A stretch of 36,021 nucleotides of DNA from Xanthobacter autotrophicus (GTDB taxonomy: Bacteria > Pseudomonadota > Alphaproteobacteria > Rhizobiales > Xanthobacteraceae): the NCBI RefSeq assembly GCF_029991245.1, contig NZ_JAIVFO010000030.1, forward strand, positions 1 through 36,021, written 5' to 3'. The notes under the pieces were generated by a model, which was not told where the DNA came from, ran no database searches, and saw nothing but the letters and a program-made list of their open reading frames with translations. Within the stretch, counting starts at the first letter, position 1, and the number at the start of each line of letters is the position of its first letter. Of this stretch, positions 24,497 to 33,016 are shown in pieces. The position numbers and the translations under genes are program-made.

Positions 24497-26416
24497 ATGG
24501 ATCGCGCAATCACAGACACCGTTATCACCGAGCCGAACATGGCTCACACCCATATGCTGGCGGAGCCGGACGAGCCCGTCGGCGGCTGGCGCAAGGGCGT
24601 GCTCAAGGTGGAGCGCGCGCTGATCAGGATGGTGGAGATTCCGGCAGCCCTTCTGGTGCTGGCGGAAGTGGTGGTGCTCTTCTTCGGCGTGGTGATGCGC
24701 TATTTCGCGCATCAGCCCATCGTCTGGTCGGACGAGCTGGCCTCGGTCCTGTTCATCTGGCTGGCCATGCTGGGCTCCGTGGTGGCGCTCCAGCGCGGCG
24801 AGCACATGCGCATGACGGCGCTGGTGGGCGCCCTGCCGCTGCCGAAGCGTGCGGTGCTGGAGACGCTCGCCGTCGCCGCGCCGCTCATCTTCCTCGTGGC
24901 CATGCTCCATCCCAGCCTCGAATATGCCGAGGACGAGATGTTCGTGACCCTGCCCGCCCTCGACGTGCCCAACACGTGGAAGGCGGCGGCGCTGCCGGTG
25001 GGCCTCGCGCTCATGGGCGTCGTCGCGTTCCTGAAACTCCTCCGCAACGCCAATCCCATGCAGGTGGCCGGCGTGCTCGCCTTCCTCGCGGCGCTCACCG
25101 CCGTGGGCATGCTCGGGACGCCCCTGTTGAAGACCCTGGGCAACATCAACCTGGTGATCTTCTTCGTCGTCCTGGTGGCAGCGGGGGTGTTCGCGGGGGT
25201 GCCCATCGCCTTCTCCTTCGGCCTCGCGACGCTCGCCTACCTCTCCTTCACCACCAACGCCCCTTTGACGGTGGTGGTGGGCCGCATGGACGAGGGCATG
25301 AGCCACCTCATCCTGCTCTCGGTGCCGCTGTTCGTGTTCCTCGGCATGCTGATCGAGATGACCGGCATGGCGCGGGCCATGGTGGGCTTCCTCGCCAGCC
25401 TGCTGGGCCATGTGCGCGGCGGCCTGTCCTATGTGCTGATCGGCGCCATGTATCTGGTCTCGGGCATCTCCGGCTCCAAGGCGGCGGATATGGCGGCGGT
25501 GACCCCGGTGCTGTTCCCGGAGATGATCAAGCGCGGCGCCAAGCCCGGCGACCTCGTGGCCCTGCTCGCCGCCACCGGCGCGCAGACCGAGACCATCCCG
25601 CCCAGCCTCGTGCTCATCACCATCGGCTCGGTCACCGGCGTGTCCATCGCCGCCCTGTTCGCCGGCGGCCTGATGCCCGCCGTGGTGCTCGGCGTCATGC
25701 TGTGCATCCTGGTGCGCTGGCGCTACCGCAACGAGGACCTGTCCGGCGTGCGCCGGGCGACCCGCAAGGAAATCCTGCGCGCCCTCGCCATCGCCGTACC
25801 GGCCATCGCTTTGCCCTTCGTCATCCGCGCGGCGGTGATGGAAGGCATCGCCACCGCCACCGAGGTCTCCACCATCGGCATCGTCTATTCCGTGGTGGTG
25901 GGGCTGCTGGTCTACCGGCAGTTCGACTTCAAGCGGCTGATGCCCATGCTCACCGCCACGGCGGCACTCTCCGGTGCCATCCTGCTGATCATCGGCGCGG
26001 CGACGGGCATGGCCTGGGCACTCACCCAGTCCGGCTTCTCCCAGGAGCTGGCGCGGGTGATGGGCGGCCTGCCCGGCGGGGCCGCCACCTTCATGGTGGT
26101 GTCCATCATCGCCTTCATCATCCTCGGATCGGTGCTGGAGGGCATCCCGGCCATCGTGCTGTTCGGGCCGCTGCTGTTCCCCATCGCGCGCAGCATGGGC
26201 ATCCACGAGGTGCACTATGCCATGGTGGTCATCCTCTCCATGGGCCTCGGCCTGTTCGCCCCGCCCTTCGGCGTCGGCTACTACTGCGCCACGGCCATCG
26301 GCGGGGTCAGCCCCGATGCCGGCATGAAGCCCATCATCGGCTACATGGCGGCCCTGCTCATCGGCCTCGCGCTGGTCGCGGCCGTGCCGTGGTTCTCCAT
26401 CGGCTTCCTGCCCTGA
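24497..26416 (+). CDS. Fused TRAP transporter small and large membrane subunits (DctQM)
   Basis: Inner-membrane sodium-coupled TRAP permease, 639 residues, with the small and large subunits joined. Residues about 40-205 are the four-helix DctQ part (VWSDELASVLFIWLAMLGSVVALQRGEHMRM is its signature). From about 210 to 635 the DctM part begins with NLVIFFVVLVAAGVFAGVPIAFSFG and contains LYLVSGISGSKAADMAAV-type loops and ETIPPS. Joined QM proteins are an established variant. The ATG at 24497 comes just after the DctP stop; open frame back to 24419 overlaps DctP. It works with the preceding binding protein. Confidence 0.93.
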   Translation: MDRAITDTVITEPNMAHTHMLAEPDEPVGGWRKGVLKVERALIRMVEIPAALLVLAEVVVLFFGVVMRYFAHQPIVWSDELASVLFIWLAMLGSVVALQRGEHMRMTALVGALPLPKRAVLETLAVAAPLIFLVAMLHPSLEYAEDEMFVTLPALDVPNTWKAAALPVGLALMGVVAFLKLLRNANPMQVAGVLAFLAALTAVGMLGTPLLKTLGNINLVIFFVVLVAAGVFAGVPIAFSFGLATLAYLSFTTNAPLTVVVGRMDEGMSHLILLSVPLFVFLGMLIEMTGMARAMVGFLASLLGHVRGGLSYVLIGAMYLVSGISGSKAADMAAVTPVLFPEMIKRGAKPGDLVALLAATGAQTETIPPSLVLITIGSVTGVSIAALFAGGLMPAVVLGVMLCILVRWRYRNEDLSGVRRATRKEILRALAIAVPAIALPFVIRAAVMEGIATATEVSTIGIVYSVVVGLLVYRQFDFKRLMPMLTATAALSGAILLIIGAATGMAWALTQSGFSQELARVMGGLPGGAATFMVVSIIAFIILGSVLEGIPAIVLFGPLLFPIARSMGIHEVHYAMVVILSMGLGLFAPPFGVGYYCATAIGGVSPDAGMKPIIGYMAALLIGLALVAAVPWFSIGFLP

Positions 26417-26470
26417 TATCCCTTTGATGCGCCGGGGCGCGGGCCCCGGCGCCAGCCAAGGTCACGCCCC

Positions 26471-28549
26471 ATGTCGCTCATTGCCTCCACTGGCTTCGCC
26501 GAAGCCGGTAACGCCCCCGTGCACCCGAATGCCGAGGACGGCGCCCCTTCCGCGCGCCTGAACTCCGGTGACGGCTTCGCTTCCGCTCGCCGTATGGCCG
26601 ACGCCATCCGCTTCCTCGCCCTCGACGCCATCGCCAGGGCCGAGGACGGCCATCCCGGCGCGCCGCTGGGCGGGGCGGAACTGGCCACGGCGCTGTTCAC
26701 CCGCCACTTCAAGTGCAATCCGGCCGACCCGGCCTGGTTCGACCGCGACCGCTTCGTGCTGTCGAACGGCCACGGCTCCATGCTGCTCTATGCCGTGCTC
26801 CATCTCGCCGGCTATGCGGGCATGCCCATGGAGGAGATCCGCCGCTTTCGCGAGCTGGGTGCCCACACCCACGGCCATCCCGAGCGCGACATGGCGCTGG
26901 GCATCGAGGTCACCACCGGGCCGTTGGGCCAGGGCATCGCCAATGCGGTCGGCATGGCGGTGGCGGAAGCCTTCCTGTGCGCCACCTATGGCCCCGAGCT
27001 GGTGGACCACCGCACCTATGCGGTCGTCGGCGACGGCTGCCTGATGGAGGGCGTCGCCCATGAGGTGATCTCGCTGGCCGGCCACCTGAAGCTGGGCAAG
27101 CTCACCTTCCTGTGGGACGACAACCGCATGACCGACGATGGCGGCACGCACTTCGCCATCTCCGAGGACGTGCGCGCCCGCTTCCGCATCGCCGGCTGGC
27201 AGGTGATCGACATCGACGGCCACGACGTGGAGGCGGTGAGCGCCGCCCTCACCCTCGCCAACCAGGATCCACGCCCGACCATGATCGCCTGCACCACGGT
27301 GCTGGGCAAAGGCCTGCCACGCCTCGAAGGCCAGCGCGGCGCCCATGGCGGGCGGGTGTTTCCTGAAGATGTCGTGGAAGCCCGCGCCGCCGCCGGCTGG
27401 ACCCACGGCCCGTTCGAGGTGCCGCAGGATGTCGCCGCCGCGTGGCACGCCGGCACCGCCGAACGCAATCGCCCCGCCTATGACGCCTGGCAGGCCCGCG
27501 TCGCCGCTTTGCCGGCCGAGACGCGTGCCGAGTTCGAGCGGCTGATCCGCGGCGATCTGCCGGCGGGCGTGCTGCCGGCGCTCCATGCCCATGCCGAAGC
27601 CCTCGCCGTTGCGGCGCCCGCCCAGTCCTCCAACCAGTCCACCGCCGACATCGTGGACCTGCTCGCCGGCCTCGTACCCGAGCTGCTGCCCGGCGCGCCG
27701 GATCTGGAAGGCCCCACCAATTGCAAGCGCGGCCTCGACGCCTTTTCCGCCGAGAACCCCGCCGGGCGCTACATCCACTACGGCATCCGCGAGCATGCCA
27801 TGGGGTCCATGATGAACGGCATGGTGGCCCACGGCGGCGTGCTGCCGCTGGGCGCGACCTATCTGGTCTTCTCCGACTACATGCGGCCGCCCTTGCGCAT
27901 GTCGGCGCTGATGGAGCTGCCGGTCATCACAATCTACAGCCATGACAGCATCGGCATCGGCAAGAACGGGCCGACCCACCAGCCGGTGGAATTCCTCGCG
28001 TCGCTCCGCGCCATGCCCAACATGGCGGTGTTCCGCCCCGCCGACGCGGTGGAGACCGCCGAATGCTGGCAGCTGGCGCTCGCCCGCCGCGACGGCCCCT
28101 CCTCCATCATCTGCTCGCGCCAGGCGCTGCCGGCCCAGCGCCGCGACGCCGGCGAGAACCGCTCCGCCCGTGGCGCCTATGTGCTGCGCGCGGCCGAAGG
28201 CGGTCCGCGCCGGGTGACGCTGATTGGCACCGGCTCGGAGGTGGACGTGGCGGTCCGGGCGCGCGATCTTCTGCAGGCGGAAGGCGTGCCCACCGCCGTG
28301 GTCTCCATGCCGTGCTGGGAGATCTTCGAGCAGCAGGACGAGGCCTATGTCTGGGAGGTCCTCGGACCGGGCACGGTGCGCATTGCGGTGGAGGCGGCGG
28401 TGAAGCTGGGTTGGGAACGCTGGATCGGCGCGGACGGCGCCTTCGTGGGCATGAGCGGCTTCGGCGCCTCCGGCCCCGCCGACGAGCTGTTCCGCCATTT
28501 CGGCATCACCCCCGCCGCCGTGGCGGATGCGGCGCGGGCGCGGCTGTGA
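26471..28549 (+). CDS. Full-length transketolase
   Basis: A 692-residue cytoplasmic TPP enzyme. Motifs in order: EDGHPGAPLG; SNGHGSMLLYAVLHLAGY; TTGPLGQGIANAVGMA; TPP loop G187-D188-G189 in VVGDGCLMEGVA with WDDN about 28 residues later; the His of QRGAHGG; catalytic Glu in YGIREHAMGSMMNG; and SIGIGKNGPTHQPVEFLASLR. The N-terminal 40 residues are an unconserved extension; ATG at residue 42 is an alternative start. It is 54 bp after the TRAP permease and overlaps the HprA-like gene as GTGA. This is a second transketolase in one cluster and differs from the split enzyme; it may be a pathway-specific copy, not the housekeeping one. Confidence 0.93.
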   Translation: MSLIASTGFAEAGNAPVHPNAEDGAPSARLNSGDGFASARRMADAIRFLALDAIARAEDGHPGAPLGGAELATALFTRHFKCNPADPAWFDRDRFVLSNGHGSMLLYAVLHLAGYAGMPMEEIRRFRELGAHTHGHPERDMALGIEVTTGPLGQGIANAVGMAVAEAFLCATYGPELVDHRTYAVVGDGCLMEGVAHEVISLAGHLKLGKLTFLWDDNRMTDDGGTHFAISEDVRARFRIAGWQVIDIDGHDVEAVSAALTLANQDPRPTMIACTTVLGKGLPRLEGQRGAHGGRVFPEDVVEARAAAGWTHGPFEVPQDVAAAWHAGTAERNRPAYDAWQARVAALPAETRAEFERLIRGDLPAGVLPALHAHAEALAVAAPAQSSNQSTADIVDLLAGLVPELLPGAPDLEGPTNCKRGLDAFSAENPAGRYIHYGIREHAMGSMMNGMVAHGGVLPLGATYLVFSDYMRPPLRMSALMELPVITIYSHDSIGIGKNGPTHQPVEFLASLRAMPNMAVFRPADAVETAECWQLALARRDGPSSIICSRQALPAQRRDAGENRSARGAYVLRAAEGGPRRVTLIGTGSEVDVAVRARDLLQAEGVPTAVVSMPCWEIFEQQDEAYVWEVLGPGTVRIAVEAAVKLGWERWIGADGAFVGMSGFGASGPADELFRHFGITPAAVADAARARL

Positions 28550-29535
28550 CCGCGCCCTTCCCGCCCGAAGGCCGCGTGCCGCGCATCGTCTTCCTCGATC
28601 GCGAGACCCTGGCCCCGGCCGTGACGCTCAAGCGCCCGGCCTTCGCCCACGACTGGGTGGAATATGATCGCACCGCGCCGGAAGAGCTGATGGAGCGTGC
28701 CCGCGACGCGGACATCCTCATCCTCAACAAGGTGCGGCTCGACGCCGACGCCATCGCGCGGCTGCCGCGCCTCGCTCTGGTCGCGGTGGCCGCCACCGGC
28801 ACCGACTGCGTGGACAAGGCCGCCTGCGCCGCCGCCGGCATCGTGGTGAGCAACGTGCGCGGCTATGCCAAGGCGAGCGTGCCGGAGCACACCTTCGCCC
28901 TCATCCTCGCCCTGTCGCGCGCCATCGTGCCCTATGCGGCGGACGTGAAGGCCGGCGCATGGCAGGCGGCAGGCCAGTTCTGCTTCCACGCCCACCACAT
29001 CATCGACCTGCATGGCCGGCGGCTCGGCATCTTCGGCTCGGGCGATCTCGGCCAGCAGGTGGCGGCCCTCGGGCGCGCCTTCGGCATGGAGCCGGTGTTC
29101 GCCGGCCGCAAGGGCGCGCGCGAGGTCCGGCCCGGCTATATGCCCTTCGCCGAGGTGATCGAGACCGCGGACGTGCTCACCCTCCACTGCCCGCTGACGC
29201 CTGAAACGCGGGGATTGATCGGCGCCGGGGAGTTCGCGCGCATGGGCCAGCGGCCCATCCTCGTCAACACCACGCGCGGCGGCCTGGTGGACGAGGCGGC
29301 GCTGCTCGCGGCCCTCGACGCCGGCCAGGTGGCGGGCGCCGGCATCGACGTGGCCATGCCCGAGCCGCCCCCCGCCGACAGCGCGGTGATGCGCCTTGCC
29401 CATCATCCGAAGGCGATCGTGACGCCCCACGTGGCCTGGGCCTCCATGGAGGCGCAGCAGGCGCTGGCGGACCAGCTCATCGCCAACATCGAGGCCTTCG
29501 CCGCCGGCCGCCCGGTGAACGTCGCCTCGGCCTGA
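28546..29535 (+). CDS. D-2-hydroxyacid dehydrogenase, hydroxypyruvate reductase/glycerate dehydrogenase type
   Basis: A 329-residue NAD(H)-dependent dehydrogenase. The coenzyme loop is G164-S-G166-D-L-G169, and the catalytic triad is R244 (NTTRGG), E273 (MPEPPP) and H295 (TPHVAWAS). The opening VFLDRETLAP and ATGTDCVDKAACAAAGIVVSN, plus QFCFHAHHI and ADQLIANIEAF, closely recall HprA-type hydroxypyruvate reductases of methylotrophs and other Proteobacteria. The GTG start at 28546 overlaps the transketolase stop (GTGA). Hydroxypyruvate is also a classical transketolase ketol donor, so the two enzymes may share it. Last gene of the cluster. Confidence 0.9.
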   Translation: MTAPFPPEGRVPRIVFLDRETLAPAVTLKRPAFAHDWVEYDRTAPEELMERARDADILILNKVRLDADAIARLPRLALVAVAATGTDCVDKAACAAAGIVVSNVRGYAKASVPEHTFALILALSRAIVPYAADVKAGAWQAAGQFCFHAHHIIDLHGRRLGIFGSGDLGQQVAALGRAFGMEPVFAGRKGAREVRPGYMPFAEVIETADVLTLHCPLTPETRGLIGAGEFARMGQRPILVNTTRGGLVDEAALLAALDAGQVAGAGIDVAMPEPPPADSAVMRLAHHPKAIVTPHVAWASMEAQQALADQLIANIEAFAAGRPVNVASA

Positions 29536-29703
29536 GCAACAGGCCACTGGGCACGCGGCGCCCTTCCCGTGCGGAGGGGCACGCAAAGCCCGTCTCGCCG
29601 ATGAGACGCGGCAAGGTGAAGATGAAGGTCACCATCGGCGATGGCTGAATAGAACTCAAAACGAGTCACAGTAATCGTTTGCGAAAATCCCTGACACCAA
29701 TCC
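29536..29703. other. Gene-free region between convergent operons
   Basis: This 168-bp gap separates the HprA-like gene from the MFS gene. It includes a small inverted repeat, CGTCTC-GCCGAT-GAGACG (29591-29608), and CCATC-GGC-GATGG nearby. These could be weak terminators. No coding frame here is credible. Confidence 0.5.
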
Positions 29704-31302
29704 TCAATGCCCGCCGCCGCCCCCCGCCCCGCCGCGCTGCGGCCGGCGCATGAGGGGGGCGGCGACGACGAGAGCGAGGAACAGGAAGGTCAACAGGTAG
29801 AACACGTCGGCGAACGACATCACCAGCGCCTCGCGCCGCACCAGCAGCGCCATCTGCTTCAGCGCCGCATCGGAGGCCAGCGAGCCGAGGCCCTCGAAGG
29901 TCCGGGTGAGGCCGTCGATCCGCTCCAGCGCGGCCTGGTTGCCCCATTCCACGCTCTCGTGCAGGCGCGCGAGGTGCAGGTCCCAGCGGTTGTTGAGCAC
30001 GGTGTTGATGAGGGCGAGCCCCACCGCGCCGCCGAGATTGCGGGTGAGGTTGAACAGGCCCGACGCATTCTTCAGCTGCGCCGGCGGCAGCGTGCCCAGC
30101 GACAGATTGTTGATGGGGATCATGGCCATCATCAGCGAGGTGCCGCGCAGCATCTGCGGGATCAGCAGTTCCCAGAAATCCCAGTCCTTGGTGATGAAGG
30201 TGATCCACCACGTGCCCAGCGCGAAGCCGGCGAAGGCGGCTCCGATCATGATCCGTGGATCGAGCCGCGTCATCAGCCGCCCGGCGATGGGCGCGCTCAC
30301 GAACATGAACACGCCGGTGACGAACATGGTCTCGCCGATCTGGAGTGCCGAATAGCCCCGTACCCGGCCAAGATAAACCGGGTAAAGATAGGTGAGGCCA
30401 TAGAGCCCGATGCCCAGCACGAAGCTGAACGCCGAGCCGATGGCGAAGTTGCGGTTCACGAAGGCGCGGATATCCACCACCGGCTCCTTCACCATCAGCA
30501 CCCGCGCGAAGAAGGCCATGGCCGAGACCCCGCACACGAGGGCGAAGACCGAGATATAGGTGTCCTCGAACCAGTCGTTTGTCGGGCCTTCCTCCAGCAC
30601 GAATTCCAGGCTGCCGAGGAAGCCGGCCATGAACAACAGGCCCCACCAGTCGAAGCGGTCGAGAAGGGAGAAGTCCGGCTCGTCGAAATCGATCAGCGTC
30701 ACCGCCGCGATCACCACCGCGATGCCCGGCCCCACGTTCACCAGAAACAGCCAGTGCCAGGAGAACAGGTCGGTGAGATAGCCACCCACGGTGGGCCCGA
30801 TGGTGGGCGCCAAAGTCGCCACGAGGCCAATCATGGGCGCCACGATGGGCTGCTTCTCCTTCGGGAACACCGAATAGGCCGCGGCGAACACGGTGGGGAT
30901 CATGCCGCCGCCGAGGAAGCCCTGGAGCGCGCGATAGGCGATCATCTGCTCGATGGAGGTCGCCGTTGCGCACATGAAGCTCATGAAGGTGAAGCCCGCC
31001 GCCGAGGCCGCGAACAGCCAGCGGGTGGACAGCGCCCGCGACAGGAAGCCCGAGAGCGGGATCATCACCACCTCGGCGATGAGGTAGCTGGTCTGCACCC
31101 AGGAGATTTCATCGGAGGAGGCGGCAAGCCCGGCCTGGATCTCGGCCAGCGAGGCGGAGACGATCTGGATGTCCAGGATCGCCATGAACATGCCGAACAC
31201 CATGCACAGGAAGGCGACCATGCGCCGTCTTTCCACGCCCGGCGCGGCGGCGGGTGCGCGGGGCGGGACGATGGGCGTGCCTTGGGTGATGGTGGTGGAC
31301 AT
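29704..31302 (-). CDS. DHA2-family MFS drug efflux permease (EmrB/QacA type)
   Basis: A 532-residue proton-driven efflux permease with 14 predicted membrane segments, the DHA2 layout. Motifs include the first-helix FGMFMAILDIQIVSASLAEIQ, motif A-like region after helix 2 (PLSGFLSRALSTR), RALQGFLGGGMIPT and the motif C GLVATLAPTIGPTVGG, which is characteristic of exporters. A Gly-rich tail ends the protein. The start MSTTITQG at 31302 is preferred to an upstream ATG at 31389. The HlyD/EmrA-type adaptor lies 337 bp upstream on the same strand; together with an outer-membrane channel they would export toxic compounds. Substrate unknown. Confidence 0.93.
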   Translation of the reverse strand: MSTTITQGTPIVPPRAPAAAPGVERRRMVAFLCMVFGMFMAILDIQIVSASLAEIQAGLAASSDEISWVQTSYLIAEVVMIPLSGFLSRALSTRWLFAASAAGFTFMSFMCATATSIEQMIAYRALQGFLGGGMIPTVFAAAYSVFPKEKQPIVAPMIGLVATLAPTIGPTVGGYLTDLFSWHWLFLVNVGPGIAVVIAAVTLIDFDEPDFSLLDRFDWWGLLFMAGFLGSLEFVLEEGPTNDWFEDTYISVFALVCGVSAMAFFARVLMVKEPVVDIRAFVNRNFAIGSAFSFVLGIGLYGLTYLYPVYLGRVRGYSALQIGETMFVTGVFMFVSAPIAGRLMTRLDPRIMIGAAFAGFALGTWWITFITKDWDFWELLIPQMLRGTSLMMAMIPINNLSLGTLPPAQLKNASGLFNLTRNLGGAVGLALINTVLNNRWDLHLARLHESVEWGNQAALERIDGLTRTFEGLGSLASDAALKQMALLVRREALVMSFADVFYLLTFLFLALVVAAPLMRRPQRGGAGGGGGH

Positions 31303-31415
31303 GGTGTTCGTCCTTGGGCTTGCGCCTTTTTCTGGTCGACGGGCTGGGGGCGAACCCTCCCCCGCAAGCAAGACCTCTGCGAAAGTCACGCATGGTCGGT
31401 GTCGGAAGCCGGTTC

Positions 31416-31535
31416 CCCCTCTCCCCTTGCGGGAGAGGGCCGGGGTGAGGGGTGTGCGAGGGTCCTGAGCAGACAGGCGTGTTCCGGAACCGCTGCCCCC
31501 TCACCCCCAATCCCTCTCCCGCAAGGGGAGAGGGG
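31416..31535. repeat. Inverted pair of REP-like elements between the efflux genes
   Basis: A 37-base arm (31416-31452, ending GGGCCGGGGTGAGGGG) and a 39-base arm (31497-31535, beginning CCCCTCACCCCCAAT) are almost exact inverted copies, differing only at the centre. Each arm also contains its own small hairpin, CTCTCCC-(CTTG/GCAA)-GGGAGAG. The 44 bases between them are unremarkable. This CCCTCACCCC...CTCTCCC sequence type occurs as a dispersed repeat in many GC-rich Proteobacteria. It sits in the 337-bp gap between adaptor and permease genes and has no gene. Confidence 0.8.
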
Positions 31536-31639
31536 AGGACGGCATCTTCGGGATATTTCGCAGAGGCCTCACAGGCGGGAGAGGGAGCTACAGCGCGCGG
31601 GTGGAGAGGACAGTTCGCGCCCCGGCAGCCCCCTCTTCC

Positions 31640-32869
31640 TCAGGAGGCGTCGGCGCGGGTGTCGACCACGGCGGTCACCGACATGCCGGGCCGCAGGCTG
31701 TGCCCTTCGAGCGCGCCGGCCGCAAAGCCGATGCGCACGGGAACCCGCTGCACGATCTTGGTGAAGTTGCCGGTGGCGTTCTCCGGCGGCAAAAGGCTGA
31801 ACACCGAGCCGGAGGCCGGGGAGACGCTCATGACCGTGCCGGCGAAGTCCCGGTCCGGATAGGCGTCCACCAAGACCCGCACCTTCTGGCCCAGATGCAG
31901 CCGGGCGAGCTGCGTTTCCTTGAAATTGGCGTCCACATAGACGCTGGCCAGCGGCACCACGGCAGCAAGGCGGGTGCCGGCCTGGACCAATTGGCCCACC
32001 TGGACCGCGCGGTTGCCCACCACCCCGTCGATGGGCGCGCGCACCACGGTGAAGTCGAGGTCGCGCTGGGCCTGGTCGCGGGCGGTGCGGTACTGGTCGA
32101 GCACGCGCGAGGCCTCGGTGCGCTGGGCCTTGAGCACCGCCACGGCGGCCTCGGCCGAGGCGACGGCGGCCTGTCCCGCAGCGACATTGGCCTGCGCCTT
32201 GTCGCGGTCGGCGCGGGCATTGTCGAGCACCGACTGGCTGGCAAAATGGGAGCTGGCGAGCTTGTTCTGCCGGTCGAATTCCAGCTGCGTGCGCTGCAGG
32301 TCCGCCTGGGTGGCGACAAGCTGCGCCCGCGCCTGGGCGACGGCGGCCTCCGCCGCCTTTTCCTGCTCGTCGAAGCGGGACAAGGCGGCCTCCTGGGTCG
32401 CGATCTTGTCCTGCGCGGCGCGCAGGGCGAGGGTGTAGTCGCCGTCGTCGATGCGCGCGATCACGTCGCCGGCCTTGACCCACTGGTTGGCGACCACGTC
32501 CACGCTCTTCACGTAGCCGCCCACCTTGGCGGCGAGGATGGAGGTGTCGGCGCCCACATAGGCGTCGTCGGTGGAGACCTCGAATCGGCCCACCTGCCAC
32601 CAGTGGACACCATAGGTGCCCCCGCCGGCGAGCAGCGCGGCAAGGAGCGCGCCGAAGACGAACGGCTTCACCGAACGCTTCTTCGGGGGCGCCGCGCCGC
32701 TGGCCGGAGCAGACGCCGGGGCGTCCGCAAGGGGGGCTCCACCGGGCTCCGCCGCGGGTTCAGTTGCGGGCCGCTTCAGCACGGTCACACCGCCGGCCGG
32801 CGACGTCGATGGAAGCATGGGGGAGACCGCATCCTCCGCAGCCGCCTCGATCCTGTTCGCCTGTGTCAC
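31640..32869 (-). CDS. HlyD/EmrA-type membrane fusion (efflux adaptor) protein
   Basis: A 409-residue periplasmic adaptor that links an inner-membrane exporter to an outer-membrane channel. An unusually long Ala/Pro-rich cytoplasmic N-terminus (about 65 residues) precedes one membrane helix (VFGALLAALLAGGGTYGVHWW). Then come the split lipoyl/barrel domain (TDDAYVGADTSILAAKVGGYVKSVDV and VVRAPIDGVVGNRAVQVGQLV) and a coiled-coil hairpin between them (about 135-255, rich in Ala/Gln/Glu/Arg). It pairs with the downstream MFS permease. Transcription probably starts at the -10/-35 pair 32931-32958 and is controlled by the divergent TetR protein. Confidence 0.92.
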   Translation of the reverse strand: MTQANRIEAAAEDAVSPMLPSTSPAGGVTVLKRPATEPAAEPGGAPLADAPASAPASGAAPPKKRSVKPFVFGALLAALLAGGGTYGVHWWQVGRFEVSTDDAYVGADTSILAAKVGGYVKSVDVVANQWVKAGDVIARIDDGDYTLALRAAQDKIATQEAALSRFDEQEKAAEAAVAQARAQLVATQADLQRTQLEFDRQNKLASSHFASQSVLDNARADRDKAQANVAAGQAAVASAEAAVAVLKAQRTEASRVLDQYRTARDQAQRDLDFTVVRAPIDGVVGNRAVQVGQLVQAGTRLAAVVPLASVYVDANFKETQLARLHLGQKVRVLVDAYPDRDFAGTVMSVSPASGSVFSLLPPENATGNFTKIVQRVPVRIGFAAGALEGHSLRPGMSVTAVVDTRADAS

Positions 32870-32899
32870 GGTCGCTCTCCGGCTGGCGCGAAGAATGTT

Positions 32900-32916
32900 A
32901 ACTGAACAGTTCAGTT
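32900..32916. promoter_or_regulatory. TetR operator site 1
   Basis: AACTGAAC-A-GTTCAGTT is a perfect 17-bp palindrome with a central A. It lies about 8 bp or more downstream of the likely adaptor-gene start point, in its leader. Its half-site CTGAAC matches site 2; the two centres (32908 and 32948) are 40 bp apart, about four helical turns. Confidence 0.75.
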
Positions 32917-32930
32917 CAGCGTCGGGATGG

Positions 32931-32958
32931 AGTATATTGAACTAAACCGTTCAGTCAA
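32931..32958 (-). promoter_or_regulatory. Promoter of the efflux adaptor gene
   Basis: On the minus strand, TTGACT (32953-32958) and TATACT (32931-32936) are separated by 16 bases. Both boxes are close to the sigma-70 consensus and face the HlyD/EmrA-type gene 62 bp away. TetR operator 2 fills the spacer, so binding would block polymerase. Confidence 0.65.
32941..32955. promoter_or_regulatory. TetR operator site 2
   Basis: ACTAAAC-C-GTTCAGT is a near-palindrome with one mismatch from the CTGAAC-N-GTTCAG pattern of site 1. It overlaps the spacer and -35 box of the adaptor promoter and lies 8 bp upstream of the TetR -35 box, so it could repress both directions. Confidence 0.7.
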
Positions 32959-32963
32959 ACATT

Positions 32964-32992
32964 TTGACAGCGCGCCCCGCCGCTCCTATGCA
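32964..32992 (+). promoter_or_regulatory. Promoter of the TetR gene
   Basis: TTGACA (32964-32969) is a perfect -35 box, followed after 17 bases by TATGCA (32987-32992). Transcription would start near 33000, about 17 bp before the TetR ATG. Confidence 0.65.
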
Positions 32993-33016
32993 GGGTGACT
33001 GTCAGGAAGGGTCAAG

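Noticed and set aside
20874-26215. Large minus-strand frames opposite the transketolase/TRAP cluster
   Set aside because: Low-complexity His/Gly/Asp-rich products opposite well-supported enzymes and transport genes.
31416-31535. Repeat pair as a CRISPR array
   Set aside because: Only two copies, in inverted rather than direct orientation, and no cas genes.
29707-31764. Plus-strand open frame of 685 codons opposite the MFS gene
   Set aside because: The minus strand encodes a clear 14-segment transporter; the plus frame lacks hydrophobic or domain structure.
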